Of a stretch of 55,461 bases of DNA, positions 9,300 to 17,396 are shown piece by piece. Each line of letters starts with the position of its first letter. Positions within the stretch are counted from its first letter, which is position 1. A program made the translations under genes and the position numbers. Below the pieces are notes generated by a model. That model was not told where the DNA came from. It worked only from the letters and a program-made list of their open reading frames with translations, and searched no databases. Location: NCBI GenBank assembly GCA_025355995.1, contig JANXYQ010000093.1, positions 1 through 55,461 on the forward strand, given 5' to 3'. Source of the DNA: Spirochaetaceae bacterium. GTDB taxonomy: Bacteria > Spirochaetota > Spirochaetia > Treponematales > Rectinemataceae.

Positions 9300-9324
9300 C
9301 CGACCCCGCAAGTGTCGGGGTCGG
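9300..9324. terminator. Hairpin at the end of the copper operon
   Basis: CCGACCCCG (9300-9308) and CGGGGTCGG (9316-9324) form a perfect 9-bp stem with a 7-nt loop, 22 bp beyond the lipoprotein stop. No T run follows on either strand, so it may be a Rho-dependent end or an mRNA 3' stabiliser. Confidence 0.5.
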
Positions 9325-9346
9325 CGACGAAGCGGCACTCCGAAAA

Positions 9347-10069
9347 CTATTTCAGGTTATATGGCCGCAAGAGCTTGTCCACCTGGATCGTCTTGCCCGC
9401 GTCGTTCTTGGTCTCTACTTTCGCGAAGGCCCAGCCCTGTATCTTCGCGGGATCGACGCCCGCCGCGATGAAGGGCGCGGGATCGAGGACGAAGACAAGG
9501 TCCTTGTCGTTCTTCGACATGTCCTTGGCCCACTCGAGCATGCTGCCATTGCCGAGCTTGATGCCGTAATGGTCGAGCTTTTCGTGGTAGCCGATCCTGG
9601 CCCGCTGTGTCCTGACTATCTCGGCGAAGGTTGCCTCCAGGGACTTCTTGGCATCGGCCGCGAACTTGTCGCTTCCCAGCTCGAAGTGGTACATGAACCG
9701 GCCATCCTCGAGCTCATACTTGATGCCGTCGACTTTGGGCAGCTTGGCGATATCGAGCCCCGCCGCGACGAAGGGAGCTGCGTCGAAGGAGAACTCGACA
9801 TCGGGCTTGTCGAAGTCGACGCCAGCGACGGTGTTATTCCTCGCGAAGTCGGAGGAGAAGGATACCTCGTCTCCCGCGGGAGAGCTCAGGGTCCAGGCCT
9901 GGTCTTCCTCAGACCATTTGACTCGGCCCGAGGATGCGTCGGCCACGGCCTTGAAGGAACTGTTGGCGACCTTCGCCACCACATCGGTGCTCGAGCAGCC
10001 GACTGCACCGAACGCGGCTACGGCGATGGCAGCCAGCACCGAGGCCCTTACATAGATATTCGTTTTCAT
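9347..10069 (-). CDS. Lipoprotein with internal duplication, last gene of the copper operon
   Basis: 240 residues. A lipoprotein signal peptide ends in FGAVGC with the lipidated Cys at C25. Two related segments lie exactly 100 residues apart: FDAAPFVAAGLDIAKLP (about 95-111) and LDPAPFIAAGVDPAKI (about 195-210), suggesting an ancestral duplication of a roughly 100-residue unit. I do not recognise the family. It contains no His/Met/Cys clusters that would mark a copper site. It follows copZ by 12 bp, so it is cotranscribed with the copper genes; a structural or chaperone role in the envelope is only a guess. Confidence 0.75.
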   Translation of the reverse strand: MKTNIYVRASVLAAIAVAAFGAVGCSSTDVVAKVANSSFKAVADASSGRVKWSEEDQAWTLSSPAGDEVSFSSDFARNNTVAGVDFDKPDVEFSFDAAPFVAAGLDIAKLPKVDGIKYELEDGRFMYHFELGSDKFAADAKKSLEATFAEIVRTQRARIGYHEKLDHYGIKLGNGSMLEWAKDMSKNDKDLVFVLDPAPFIAAGVDPAKIQGWAFAKVETKNDAGKTIQVDKLLRPYNLK

Positions 10070-10081
10070 GTTTCTACTCCT

Positions 10082-10288
10082 TTAGGCTATCGCCGTGATC
10101 TCGTAACCGGCATCGGCTACGGCAGATTTCATGGCCGCATCGTCCAGAGTCGATCCCTCGACTACAGCTTTCTTCTTCCCGAGATCCACCTCGGCCTTGG
10201 TCATGCCGGCTATGGACTCGAGCGCCTCTTTGACGTGAGCGACGCAGTGGCCGCAGGACATGCCTTCGATTGAAAGTACCTTCTTCAT
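10082..10288 (-). CDS. copZ: Copper chaperone CopZ
   Basis: 68 residues, one HMA domain with the Cu(I)-binding GMSCGHC motif near the N-terminus and the ferredoxin-like fold pattern ending ADAGYEI. CopZ hands Cu(I) to CopA in the cytoplasm. It starts 25 bp after the copA stop and ends 12 bp before the lipoprotein gene. The CGHC variant is usual for chaperones, whereas CopA domains here have CAAC. Confidence 0.95.
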   Translation of the reverse strand: MKKVLSIEGMSCGHCVAHVKEALESIAGMTKAEVDLGKKKAVVEGSTLDDAAMKSAVADAGYEITAIA

Positions 10289-10313
10289 CGTGATTCCTCC
10301 CTATCGTATGAGC

Positions 10314-12773
10314 TTATGCGTAGGCTTTGAAGCGCCGTAATCTGAGAGCGTTGGTGAGCACCGAGACCGAGCTCAAGGACATCGCCGCCGCTGCCAGGAT
10401 CGGGTTGAGCAAGGGCCCGCCGAAGGCGTAGAGAAGGCCGGCCGCGACCGGGATGCCGAGGACGTTGTAGCCGAAGGCCCAGAAGAGGTTCTGCTTGATG
10501 TTGCGGATGACCTTCTTCGAGAGCCTGATGGCGGTCGGCACGTCCATGAGGTCCGAGCGCATGAGGACTATGTCCGCGCTCTCCATGGCCACGTCGGTGC
10601 CCGAACCGATCGCGATGCCGATGTCTGCCTGGGCGAGGGCGGGAGCGTCGTTAATGCCGTCGCCGACCATGGCTACGACCCGTCCCACGGCCTGCAGCTT
10701 CTTCACTTCCTCGGCCTTGTCCTGGGGCAGGACCTCGGCGAGGACGGTGTCGATGCCCACGGTCCGGGCGATGGCCTCGGCGGTCTTCCGCGAGTCGCCG
10801 GTGATCATCGCCACCTTGACGCCCATGCTATGGAGAGCCTCTATAGCCCTTGCGCTCGATTCCTTCACGACGTCGGCCACGGCTATGATCCCCGCATACC
10901 GCCCGTCGATGGCGACGAACATGGGGGTCTTGCCTTCGCCTGCGAGAGCGTCCGCCTCTCCCATTGCGACGTCGAAGTCGACATGGTTCGCCTTCAGGAG
11001 CTTGGCGTTGCCGGCGAGCACGGACTTACCACCTATGCTCGCCTTGATTCCGAAGCCGGGCAGGGCCTCGAAGCCTTCGACCTGGAGTATCGGGAGCTTG
11101 CGCTCCTCGGCCGCTCGGACGATGGCCTCGCCCAAGGGGTGCTCCGAGGCCTTCTCGGCCGAGGCGGTCAACGAAAGGAGCTCGTCCTCGCCGATGCCGT
11201 TCGCGCTCACGATATCCGTCGTCTCGGGGCGTCCTTTTGTCAGCGTGCCCGTCTTGTCGAAGACGATCGTGTTCACCTTGTGCGCGGTCTCGAGGGCCGC
11301 GCCGGACTTTATGAGGACGCCGTTCTCGGCACCGCGCCCGGTGCCGACCATTATGGCTGTCGGCGTCGCGAGGCCCAGGGCGCAGGGGCAGGCGATGGTC
11401 AGGATCGCCACAAAAACCGTGAGGGCGAAGACCACGCTATGACCGAGGAGAAGCCAAATCCCCGCTGATACGAGGGCGATCGCGAACACGACAGGCACGA
11501 AGTAGCCGGAGACGATGTCCGCCATCTGCGCGATGGGCGCCTTCGAGCCCTGCGCGTCCTCGACGAGCTTAATTATGTGGGCGAGGACCGTGTCTGCGCC
11601 GACCTTGGTCGCCTTGAAGCGGATCGAGCCGTTCTTGTTGACGCTCGCGCCGATGACCTTGTCGCCGACCGACTTCTCCACCGGCATACTCTCGCCGGTC
11701 AGCATGGATTCGTCCACCGAGGTCCTGCCCGAGACGATCTCGCCGTCCACGGGGATGCGCTCGCCGGGCTTCACCAGAATGAGGTCGCCCTCCTCGACTT
11801 CCTCGATGGGCAGCTCCATCTCGACCCCGTTCTGGATGACGGTGGCCGTCTTGGGCTGGAGGCCCATGAGCTTCTTGATCGACTCCGAGGTTCGGCCTTT
11901 CGACACAGCCTCCAAGGACTTGCCGAGGAGGATAAGGGTGATGATGACGCCCGCGGTCTCGAAGTAGAGGCTGCCCACCGCCTTGAAATCACCGTTAGCG
12001 ATCCCGAAGACCGAGTAGAGGCTATAGAGGATTGCAGCGCTCGTGCCCATCGCGATGAGGCTGTCCATGTTCGGAGCCCGGCGCCAGATGGCCGAGAAAC
12101 CCACGACGTAGAATCGATGTCCGGCCGCTATGACTGGGATCACGAGAGCGATCTCGAGGAGGGCGTAGCGCAGGGGATAGTTCATCGCGTTGATGCCTGA
12201 GGGCAGGGGCCAGCCGAGCATGGCCCCCATCGCGATGTAGAGGAGGGGGATCGAGAAGGCCGCCGATATGGCGAACTTGATCCACAAGGTCCTGATCTCG
12301 CGCTCCTTGGCAGCCTTGTGCTCGTCGACGGCCTTCGCCCCTTCGAGCGCGAGGGGCGTGTAGCCCGCCTTGACGATAGCCTGCTTGATCTCCGAGAGCC
12401 TGGCGGCCGAGGGGTCGTACAATATCGCGGCCTTCTCCGTGGCGAAGTTGACCGACACCAAGGACACGCCCGGAACCTTGCCAACGGCCCGCTCTATCGC
12501 CTTGGCGCAAGCGGCGCAGCTCATCCCGCCGACGGGGATCGTGACTTCCTTGTCCCTTCGCTCTTCGATCGCCTCGTAGCCGGCCTTGGCGACAGCGGCC
12601 TTGATCTCCTCTACAGTGAGCTTGCCGTCCTCGAACTTGACGAGGAGCTTCTCCGTCGCGAAGTTGACCACGGCTTCCTCTACGCCCGAGAGCTTCTTGA
12701 CCGCGCGCTCGGAGGCCTGCGCGCAAGCCGCGCAGGTCATCCCGTTTATCTTGAGGCTTTCCGTCTTGACCAT
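10314..12773 (-). CDS. copA: Cu(I)-exporting P1B-type ATPase CopA
   Basis: 819 residues. Two N-terminal HMA domains carry GMTCAAC (11-17) and GMSCAAC (83-89). Then come the TGES actuator motif, the transmembrane CPC (near 459) within [13 protein letters not shown], the phosphorylated DKTGTLTKG (near 503), the SEHP nucleotide-binding motif and [10 protein letters not shown]. The last helices contain YN and MSLSS, the P1B-1 signature for monovalent copper. It pumps Cu(I) from the cytoplasm. Its ATG shares one base with the stop of the upstream small membrane protein (TAATG). Length and motifs are normal; it should be functional. Confidence 0.97.
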   Translation of the reverse strand: MVKTESLKINGMTCAACAQASERAVKKLSGVEEAVVNFATEKLLVKFEDGKLTVEEIKAAVAKAGYEAIEERRDKEVTIPVGGMSCAACAKAIERAVGKVPGVSLVSVNFATEKAAILYDPSAARLSEIKQAIVKAGYTPLALEGAKAVDEHKAAKEREIRTLWIKFAISAAFSIPLLYIAMGAMLGWPLPSGINAMNYPLRYALLEIALVIPVIAAGHRFYVVGFSAIWRRAPNMDSLIAMGTSAAILYSLYSVFGIANGDFKAVGSLYFETAGVIITLILLGKSLEAVSKGRTSESIKKLMGLQPKTATVIQNGVEMELPIEEVEEGDLILVKPGERIPVDGEIVSGRTSVDESMLTGESMPVEKSVGDKVIGASVNKNGSIRFKATKVGADTVLAHIIKLVEDAQGSKAPIAQMADIVSGYFVPVVFAIALVSAGIWLLLGHSVVFALTVFVAILTIACPCALGLATPTAIMVGTGRGAENGVLIKSGAALETAHKVNTIVFDKTGTLTKGRPETTDIVSANGIGEDELLSLTASAEKASEHPLGEAIVRAAEERKLPILQVEGFEALPGFGIKASIGGKSVLAGNAKLLKANHVDFDVAMGEADALAGEGKTPMFVAIDGRYAGIIAVADVVKESSARAIEALHSMGVKVAMITGDSRKTAEAIARTVGIDTVLAEVLPQDKAEEVKKLQAVGRVVAMVGDGINDAPALAQADIGIAIGSGTDVAMESADIVLMRSDLMDVPTAIRLSKKVIRNIKQNLFWAFGYNVLGIPVAAGLLYAFGGPLLNPILAAAAMSLSSVSVLTNALRLRRFKAYA

Positions 12774-13087
12774 TATCTTCCCTCCCTGACTCGATCAGGA
12801 TCGTTCGTGATGTTGATTGTCCTACCTTCGGAGCGACGGCAGGATTCGCCTGCGCCATCGCCTTTCCCCTGCTGCCCGTGGTTATGCCCCGGCATGAGCA
12901 TCATGGCGATCATCATGATCGGGCAGAGCAGATATACGAAGGACCCGAGCCCCTTCCCGGAACTCCGAACTCCAAGGACAGACAGCAGCACGACTATCCC
13001 GATGGGTATCAGGCAGCAGAGGACCATCATGGCCATGTGATGCCGCCCCATGAATGAGCCTACCGATTTGATCTTGTCTCGCACCAT
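12773..13087 (-). CDS. Small two-helix membrane protein of the copper operon (DUF2933-like)
   Basis: 104 residues from the ATG at 13087-13085. An ATG 15 nt further upstream is rejected because the ribosome site GGAGG lies between the two. Residues about 19-38 ([20 protein letters not shown]) and 48-64 are transmembrane. Met, His and Cys are frequent ([26 protein letters not shown]), suggesting metal contact. Short proteins of this kind recur next to copper or heavy-metal ATPases. It lies between the SafE-cupredoxin fusion (18 bp upstream) and copA (one-base overlap). Function is unknown; a copper shuttle or CopA accessory is inferred. Confidence 0.75.
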   Translation of the reverse strand: MVRDKIKSVGSFMGRHHMAMMVLCCLIPIGIVVLLSVLGVRSSGKGLGSFVYLLCPIMMIAMMLMPGHNHGQQGKGDGAGESCRRSEGRTINITNDPDRVREGR

Positions 13088-13105
13088 ATATTCCTCCTTC
13101 ATCTA

Positions 13106-15112
13106 TTACCGAGAGCAGCAGCCACCCGCGCCGCCGCCCGACGAAGCCCGGTACGCGGCCACCTCAGCCTTCACCTTCTTGACATCGACCTTCGAAAGAT
13201 CGTCTACCGTCTTCACGTAGCCGTGGAGCATCCCCATCCAACACTGGAAGGTGAAGTCCTGGGTGATCGTTAGCGCTGGAGTCTCGAGCTGGCCTTTCGC
13301 CAGGTCGAGTCCTCCGTTGTACTCCGGGAACATCACGACGTTGTTGCACGAAGTCAGCTGTGAAGCCTTGAACTTGATGACCGCCTTCATGCCCTTCTGA
13401 AGCACTATCGCCGCGGGCGTGTAGCCTCTATTGTCTACGGTGATCGTGATCTCCTGGACGCTATCCTTGACGACCGGCATACCGATGGTATCGCTCGGGA
13501 CCCGCCCCCCAGCGAAGGCCGGGTTGCTCGTACCGGAACAGCAACTAGCGCCACCGCCACCAAGCAGACCCTGGAGCCCGGTGCCAGGAGCCGCGGTACC
13601 CTGCGAGCCGTCAGGAGCGGCGGCTACCGATCCGTCGGTGCTGCTCGATGGATCATCCGCAACAACGCCGCCGGAGAGGTCCTTTACGACGCTGATGCGG
13701 CTCGAGATCATACCCATCCAGCAGGTGTAGGCGATCGTACCGGTCTTCTTCGGCGTGAACTCGACGAGATTGTCGCCCGCGACGAGCGTCTTCTGAATAC
13801 CGTAAGCGGGAATCGTCACCGGGTTGTTGCAGCCGTTGAGCTCGTCATCGGTAACGCGAATCGTCCACTTAACGGGCACGCCCGCCTGGACGGTAAAGGG
13901 CACGTAGTATCCGTCCTTGAACTCGGTAGTGACGGTCTGGACTCCATTCTCGAGCTTCGCAACGATCCCCGAGCTTTTCTTGCTCGCGACCGTCGTGGCG
14001 CCTACGATACCATCAGATACCGAGACAGGACCGGCGGACGCAAGGGCAACACCACCATTCGAACCGAAGGTCGGAAGAGCGATACCCGCCAGCGAGGCCG
14101 CACGCGAGAACGTGACGACGCCGAGGAACATGACCAGGATCGCGCTCGCCTTGACCATTACGGGCAGGAAGCGCCGAGGCAACATGGTCGCCGCGAGGCC
14201 GAAGCCGAGCATTAGGGGCACAGTCCCGATGGAGAAGATGAACATTGAGAGAGCGCCGGCGAAAAAGCTTCCTGTTCCGAGGGCGTAGAGCTGCATTGTC
14301 TGCAAAGGGCCGCAGGGCATAAGCCCGTTCAAGAGGCCAACGGCGAAAGGACCGCGTATCTTCGCGGGGCGCCCGGCCTCCGAGCGCTGCGAGCGTTCAA
14401 TCCCCTTCCTGAGACCGGCCGGAAGAAGGCGGGATAGCTTGGGAAGGGCCGGGACGAGGCCGAGCATCTTCAGGCCGAGGTAGAGCATGAAAAGCCCTGC
14501 GGCGCCCGCGATCGCTCCCTTGACGGTCGGGGAGAAGTTGAAAGCCGAGCCCAAGGCCCCGACGATGCCGCCGATGATCGTATACGAGATCACTCGTCCG
14601 CCGTTGTAGAGAAGGCCAGGAGACAAGCTAGCAAGCTTGCTCTGAAGTCTTGGCGCTACCGGTGCAGATTCTATAGAGCTAGCAGAAGTTGCCTTGATGC
14701 TCTGCGACAGCGAAATGCCGCCGCACATGGCCACGCAGTGCACCGAGGTCAGGAGGCCGACGATGAAGAGCATACCGTAGCCAATCGATGCGTCGATCTT
14801 GGGAAGAGCGTTGAAGAGCCCTGCTGAACTAGCTATCATGTATGCAGCCGCGAGCACGAGGCCAATGCCGAGGGCGACGAGAGTGCTCGCGTTCCGTTTA
14901 GCTCTGACGGTGTATCCAGCTTTTTCTATAGCAGTCTTGGCCGCTTCGGGTGAAGTCTGGCCCTCGTCATACTCGAATACGACTTCTCCGCCCTGCTGAT
15001 TCGCCTTCGCGCGAAGGACTCCGGGGATCGCGAGGAGGGCTCGTTCTATCCGCGCCTCGCAGGATGAACAGGTCATGCCCTCCACGAACAATGTCAGCGT
15101 TTTAGTTCCCAT
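13106..15112 (-). CDS. HMA - SafE/DsbD-like membrane domain - double cupredoxin fusion
   Basis: 668 residues, first gene of the copper operon. Residues 1-70 are an HMA domain (GMTCSSC, C15 and C18). Residues about 79-345 form a six- to eight-helix SafE/DsbD-like membrane unit (SVHCVAMCGG, LMPCGPLQTMQLYALG). The C-terminal half holds two cupredoxin-like repeats, each with a CNN loop and a distal CWMGM loop: GCNNPVTIP with YTCWMGM, and SCNNVVMFPEYN with FQCWMGM. Linker and tail carry Cys pairs (GASCCSG, GGCCSR). It probably moves Cu(I) from the cytosolic HMA to periplasmic cupredoxin sites, or transfers electrons to them; this is inferred from the domain order. Confidence 0.85.
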   Translation of the reverse strand: MGTKTLTLFVEGMTCSSCEARIERALLAIPGVLRAKANQQGGEVVFEYDEGQTSPEAAKTAIEKAGYTVRAKRNASTLVALGIGLVLAAAYMIASSAGLFNALPKIDASIGYGMLFIVGLLTSVHCVAMCGGISLSQSIKATSASSIESAPVAPRLQSKLASLSPGLLYNGGRVISYTIIGGIVGALGSAFNFSPTVKGAIAGAAGLFMLYLGLKMLGLVPALPKLSRLLPAGLRKGIERSQRSEAGRPAKIRGPFAVGLLNGLMPCGPLQTMQLYALGTGSFFAGALSMFIFSIGTVPLMLGFGLAATMLPRRFLPVMVKASAILVMFLGVVTFSRAASLAGIALPTFGSNGGVALASAGPVSVSDGIVGATTVASKKSSGIVAKLENGVQTVTTEFKDGYYVPFTVQAGVPVKWTIRVTDDELNGCNNPVTIPAYGIQKTLVAGDNLVEFTPKKTGTIAYTCWMGMISSRISVVKDLSGGVVADDPSSSTDGSVAAAPDGSQGTAAPGTGLQGLLGGGGASCCSGTSNPAFAGGRVPSDTIGMPVVKDSVQEITITVDNRGYTPAAIVLQKGMKAVIKFKASQLTSCNNVVMFPEYNGGLDLAKGQLETPALTITQDFTFQCWMGMLHGYVKTVDDLSKVDVKKVKAEVAAYRASSGGGAGGCCSR

Positions 15113-15166
15113 CGAACAGACCTCCTAGGCGATGCAAGCCGAGGGCGGCTCACATAGGACGAGGAG

Positions 15167-15201
15167 AATGTAGCAGTGGTCTATGAACGCAGTATGAACG
15201 C
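15167..15201 (-). promoter_or_regulatory. Tandem 11-bp operator and -10 of the copper operon
   Basis: On the minus strand GCGTTCATACT is followed directly by GCGTTCATAGA. The two TTCAT cores are 11 bp apart and TACATT (15172-15167) begins 10 nt after the second. The start codon lies about 55 bp further on, after a GGAGGTC ribosome site. This is the cleanest of three copies in the window, all oriented with transcription, and it fits an OmpR-type activator site. Confidence 0.7.
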
Positions 15202-15403
15202 TGGCTATTTCTTCTCTGTATTTGCAATACCCAGGCACCCTTTCAGGGCAACGCGACAGGGGGTGTACTTATATTGTACTTGCTAGACAATCTATCGCGG
15301 TGTGTCAGACCGCCGATCGCGGTCAAAACGTTTTCAGATAGACCCACTTGAGCCCGCCTCAACAGTTGCCGACTAAGTAGAAGAGCAACGCTTGGGAGGC
15401 ACC

Positions 15404-15673
15404 ATGAAGATCAGCTCCGACTGGATTATCTATCTCTTCCGTTCGTTCGGCATATGCGAGGGAGTCAACAACCGGATCATCGGAACAGCTGTGAGTAATG
15501 CCCTCGCCAGTATGAACTGCCCCCAGAACCCCAAAGGCAAGCCGATACCGGCCCCATCGAAGGTATCGGAGATAGAACTCGCTGAGCATGGTCTGCAATA
15601 TGATATCAAGCCCGAGAATCTGCCCGAGCTGTTCAAGAAGCTCGCCGAAGCCCTTGAGTTCGACTTAGGCTAG
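15404..15673 (+). CDS. Unrecognised small protein
   Basis: 89 residues from the ATG at 15404, chosen because GGGAGG lies 5 nt upstream. It is soluble, with no signal peptide or membrane helix; two Cys (FGICEGV, MNCPQNP) and a helical C-terminus (LPELFKKLAEALEFDLG). I do not recognise a family. It is divergent from the copper operon with a 290-bp gap containing that operon's operator, and it is the last gene before the tRNA-Pro remnant, so it may be the final gene of the island. Direct repeats GTACTT (15265 and 15276) lie upstream. Confidence 0.55.
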   Translation: MKISSDWIIYLFRSFGICEGVNNRIIGTAVSNALASMNCPQNPKGKPIPAPSKVSEIELAEHGLQYDIKPENLPELFKKLAEALEFDLG

Positions 15674-15847
15674 AGCCTCCCCTAAAGCCTGACTGTTACC
15701 CAATCTGTTACTAGACTCTCCCCCTTCTTCGTGCAATCATATGAAACCAGATGCCAAGGGGTGACATGGCCGTCGGCCTAAGTCGTTCCAAGATCAAGGC
15801 AACGGCGACCATATGACAAACTATTCTATTACCTGATAAAGAGTTAT

Positions 15848-15894
15848 CTTCTTTCGGGACCAAGAGATCGGTGGTTCAAATCCACTCAGCCCGA
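15848..15894 (+). pseudogene. 3' half of a tRNA-Pro(CGG) gene, probable attachment-site remnant
   Basis: The anticodon loop TTCGGGA (15853-15859; anticodon CGG, G37) is followed by stem CCAAG, variable loop AGATC, a T arm GGTGG-TTCAAAT-CCACT (15870-15886), the acceptor 3' strand CAGCCCG (15887-15893) and A73. G72 with A73 is the tRNA-Pro hallmark. The 5' half is missing: no D arm or CGGGCTG lies upstream, and the 5' anticodon stem matches only at CTT. Loss of everything before the anticodon is the standard footprint of integration into a tRNA gene. Not a functional tRNA. Confidence 0.7.
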
Positions 15895-15956
15895 CTACAA
15901 GAAACCGCTCGGCTTTTGCCGAGCGGTTTTTTCATGTTGGGCTGAGTGGATTTGAA
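15875..15956. repeat. Perfect 18-bp inverted repeat of the tRNA T-loop/acceptor sequence
   Basis: TTCAAATCCACTCAGCCC at 15875-15892 recurs as its exact reverse complement at 15939-15956, with the tRNA terminator hairpin nested between them. A third, imperfect direct copy (AAATCCACGTGAGCCCGACTA) is at 16081-16101. The stretch 15674-16251 has no other gene. Repeated tRNA-end copies suggest several integration or excision events at this spot. Confidence 0.75.
15902..15932 (+). terminator. Rho-independent terminator after the tRNA remnant
   Basis: CCGCTCGGC (15905-15913), loop TTTT, GCCGAGCGG (15918-15926), then six T. An AAA run precedes it, so it may work in both directions. It follows the tRNA 3' end by 10 bp and is most likely the original terminator of the tRNA-Pro gene. 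Confidence 0.85.
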
Positions 15957-16130
15957 CGGGAGCGCCGACCTGGAGCGCGCGAGACATCGCAGCGCGCGGA
16001 GGGGAACCGCGCCATGGATGGCGCGGTTAGGCGCGGACGTGGCCCGGAAGGACGAGGCACGATGCCGAGTCCTGGAGGGCAAATCCACGTGAGCCCGACT
16101 AGTGAGAAAGCCATTCGGCGGTTTAGTTAT
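15957..16130. other. Hairpin-rich noncoding stretch
   Basis: A perfect inverted repeat AACCGCGCCAT / ATGGCGCGGTT with a 2-nt spacer lies at 16005-16028. GCGCGC...GCGCGC pairs at about 15976-15998 and GGCACGATGCC lies at about 16055-16065. No convincing coding frame or ribosome site is present. It could be an intergenic repeat family member or a structured RNA. The imperfect third tRNA-end copy closes the stretch. Confidence 0.4.
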
Positions 16131-16251
16131 TTGATCTCTCGGAGCTCGACGACCTCGCGCAGGAAGCAGGCCATGCCACTCACGAATCCATAGTCGCCTG
16201 AAATTGGGGAAAGTCAGTTGGCGATTCCCCCGATTCATCGCGCAGTCGCCT

Positions 16252-17196
16252 TCAGGGGCAGCACGAGCGAATGAATGCGCAGGTTATCGCGAATGGCTCG
16301 TCCGCCGTCCAGAAAGCATTGCCCCCATGGTCGGCGCCCTCCAGGCGATACAACTCGGCCGCATGGCCGGAGTCCCTCAGCTTATTAAAAATCATGGCGC
16401 TCTGTCCGAAGGGCACCAGCCTATCCTTGCTTCCGTGCATGATGAGGAAAGGCGGGAGCGCCGCCGTGGGGCTTATATAATCAAGGGGCGAGGCTTCCCT
16501 GACGCGGTCGGGATGCTCCAAAACCCGGACCCCGCCGAGCACCATCCCCTCGGGCGAATCGGGCGCGTCGTGATCCTGTGTGGAGGGCTCGTCATTCATG
16601 GTTCCGAGGTCCGTGGGCCCATAGTAGTCGATCACTCCCCGAATCGGAAGCGGATCCGCCCGAGTTTCCGCATCGGGGGAGGCCTCGTCGGAGAAGCGGG
16701 CCAGGCCCTCGGCGACGGCCAGCATCGTCACGGTATGCCCGCCCGAGGAATCGCCCCATACGATCAAGCGACTCGGGTCGGCATGGTAGGTCCCGGCATT
16801 GCCTAGCATGAAGCGCGTCGCCGTCCTCGCGTCCCGGATCTGGGCCGGGAAAGGCGCGAGGGTCGAGGGCCGATACTCGACCAGGGCGATGACCAAGCCC
16901 GTGGCCGCGAATCGGACGAGCTGAGCCAGCTGTTGGGCAAGGTCCTGCTTGAACCATGCCGAGCCCTGCACTAACATGACGAGGGGGAAGGTCGAGCTTT
17001 CGCCCTCCTCGAGCCGGGGCTTCAGGATGTTGAGATGAAGGGCCACCCCCGATTTACGGGCGTATTCGACGCCCAGGATTGTCTCGACGGAGCGACGCCC
17101 CTCGTCCGCGCGCAGGACTTTCGCTCCTCGCGCGGGAATGTCGCTGGACGGGAATTCGAGAAGGCCGCTGGCGCGGGGCAGTACTTTCATGGACAT
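16252..17196 (-). CDS. Alpha/beta-hydrolase esterase (BD-FAE/acetyl-esterase-like)
   Basis: 314 residues. The nucleophile elbow is GDSSGG (S150), with a later Asp in HGSKDRLVPFG and His in ADHGGN completing the triad. The oxyanion region reads LVQGSAWF rather than the usual HGGG. No signal peptide is present, so it acts in the cytoplasm. Start ATG at 17196 follows AAGGAG. It lies 6 bp after the XapX gene and downstream of a sugar ABC importer, in the same direction, so it probably removes acyl groups from an imported glycoside. The exact ester is unknown. Confidence 0.8.
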   Translation of the reverse strand: MSMKVLPRASGLLEFPSSDIPARGAKVLRADEGRRSVETILGVEYARKSGVALHLNILKPRLEEGESSTFPLVMLVQGSAWFKQDLAQQLAQLVRFAATGLVIALVEYRPSTLAPFPAQIRDARTATRFMLGNAGTYHADPSRLIVWGDSSGGHTVTMLAVAEGLARFSDEASPDAETRADPLPIRGVIDYYGPTDLGTMNDEPSTQDHDAPDSPEGMVLGGVRVLEHPDRVREASPLDYISPTAALPPFLIMHGSKDRLVPFGQSAMIFNKLRDSGHAAELYRLEGADHGGNAFWTADEPFAITCAFIRSCCP

Positions 17197-17202
17197 GTCT
17201 CC

Positions 17203-17367
17203 TTACCCGCGACGGATGATCATCTCGATTATCTGCCCGCCGACGAACATCCCCACGAGCCCGACGACGCCCGCCCAGCCGTGGGGCACGGGCAGGGGCA
17301 GCTTCAGCCCCGCGAAGACGACTCCTATGACGAGACCCACGGCGAAGCATATCAGCAGTTCGACCAT
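17203..17367 (-). CDS. XapX-domain (DUF1427) small membrane protein
   Basis: 54 residues: two hydrophobic helices, MVELLICFAVGLVIGVVF and WAGVVGLVGMFVGGQIIEM, separated by the conserved LKLPLPVPHG. This matches the XapX (DUF1427) family, whose biochemical role is not established. AGGAGAGGGAAG precedes the ATG at 17367. It sits between the ABC permease (29 bp) and the esterase (6 bp), so it is part of the import operon. Confidence 0.8.
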   Translation of the reverse strand: MVELLICFAVGLVIGVVFAGLKLPLPVPHGWAGVVGLVGMFVGGQIIEMIIRRG

Positions 17368-17396
17368 CTTCCCTCTCCTTTTCTTTTCCGGCGCTT

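Noticed and set aside
15261-15285. Direct GTACTT repeats as a further copy of the copper operator
   Set aside because: Spacing is 11 bp but the core is unrelated to TTCAT and it is not followed by the 10-nt-spaced -10.
15800-15894. A complete tRNA gene before the terminator
   Set aside because: No D arm, no 5' acceptor strand CGGGCTG and a mismatched anticodon stem; only the 3' half is present.
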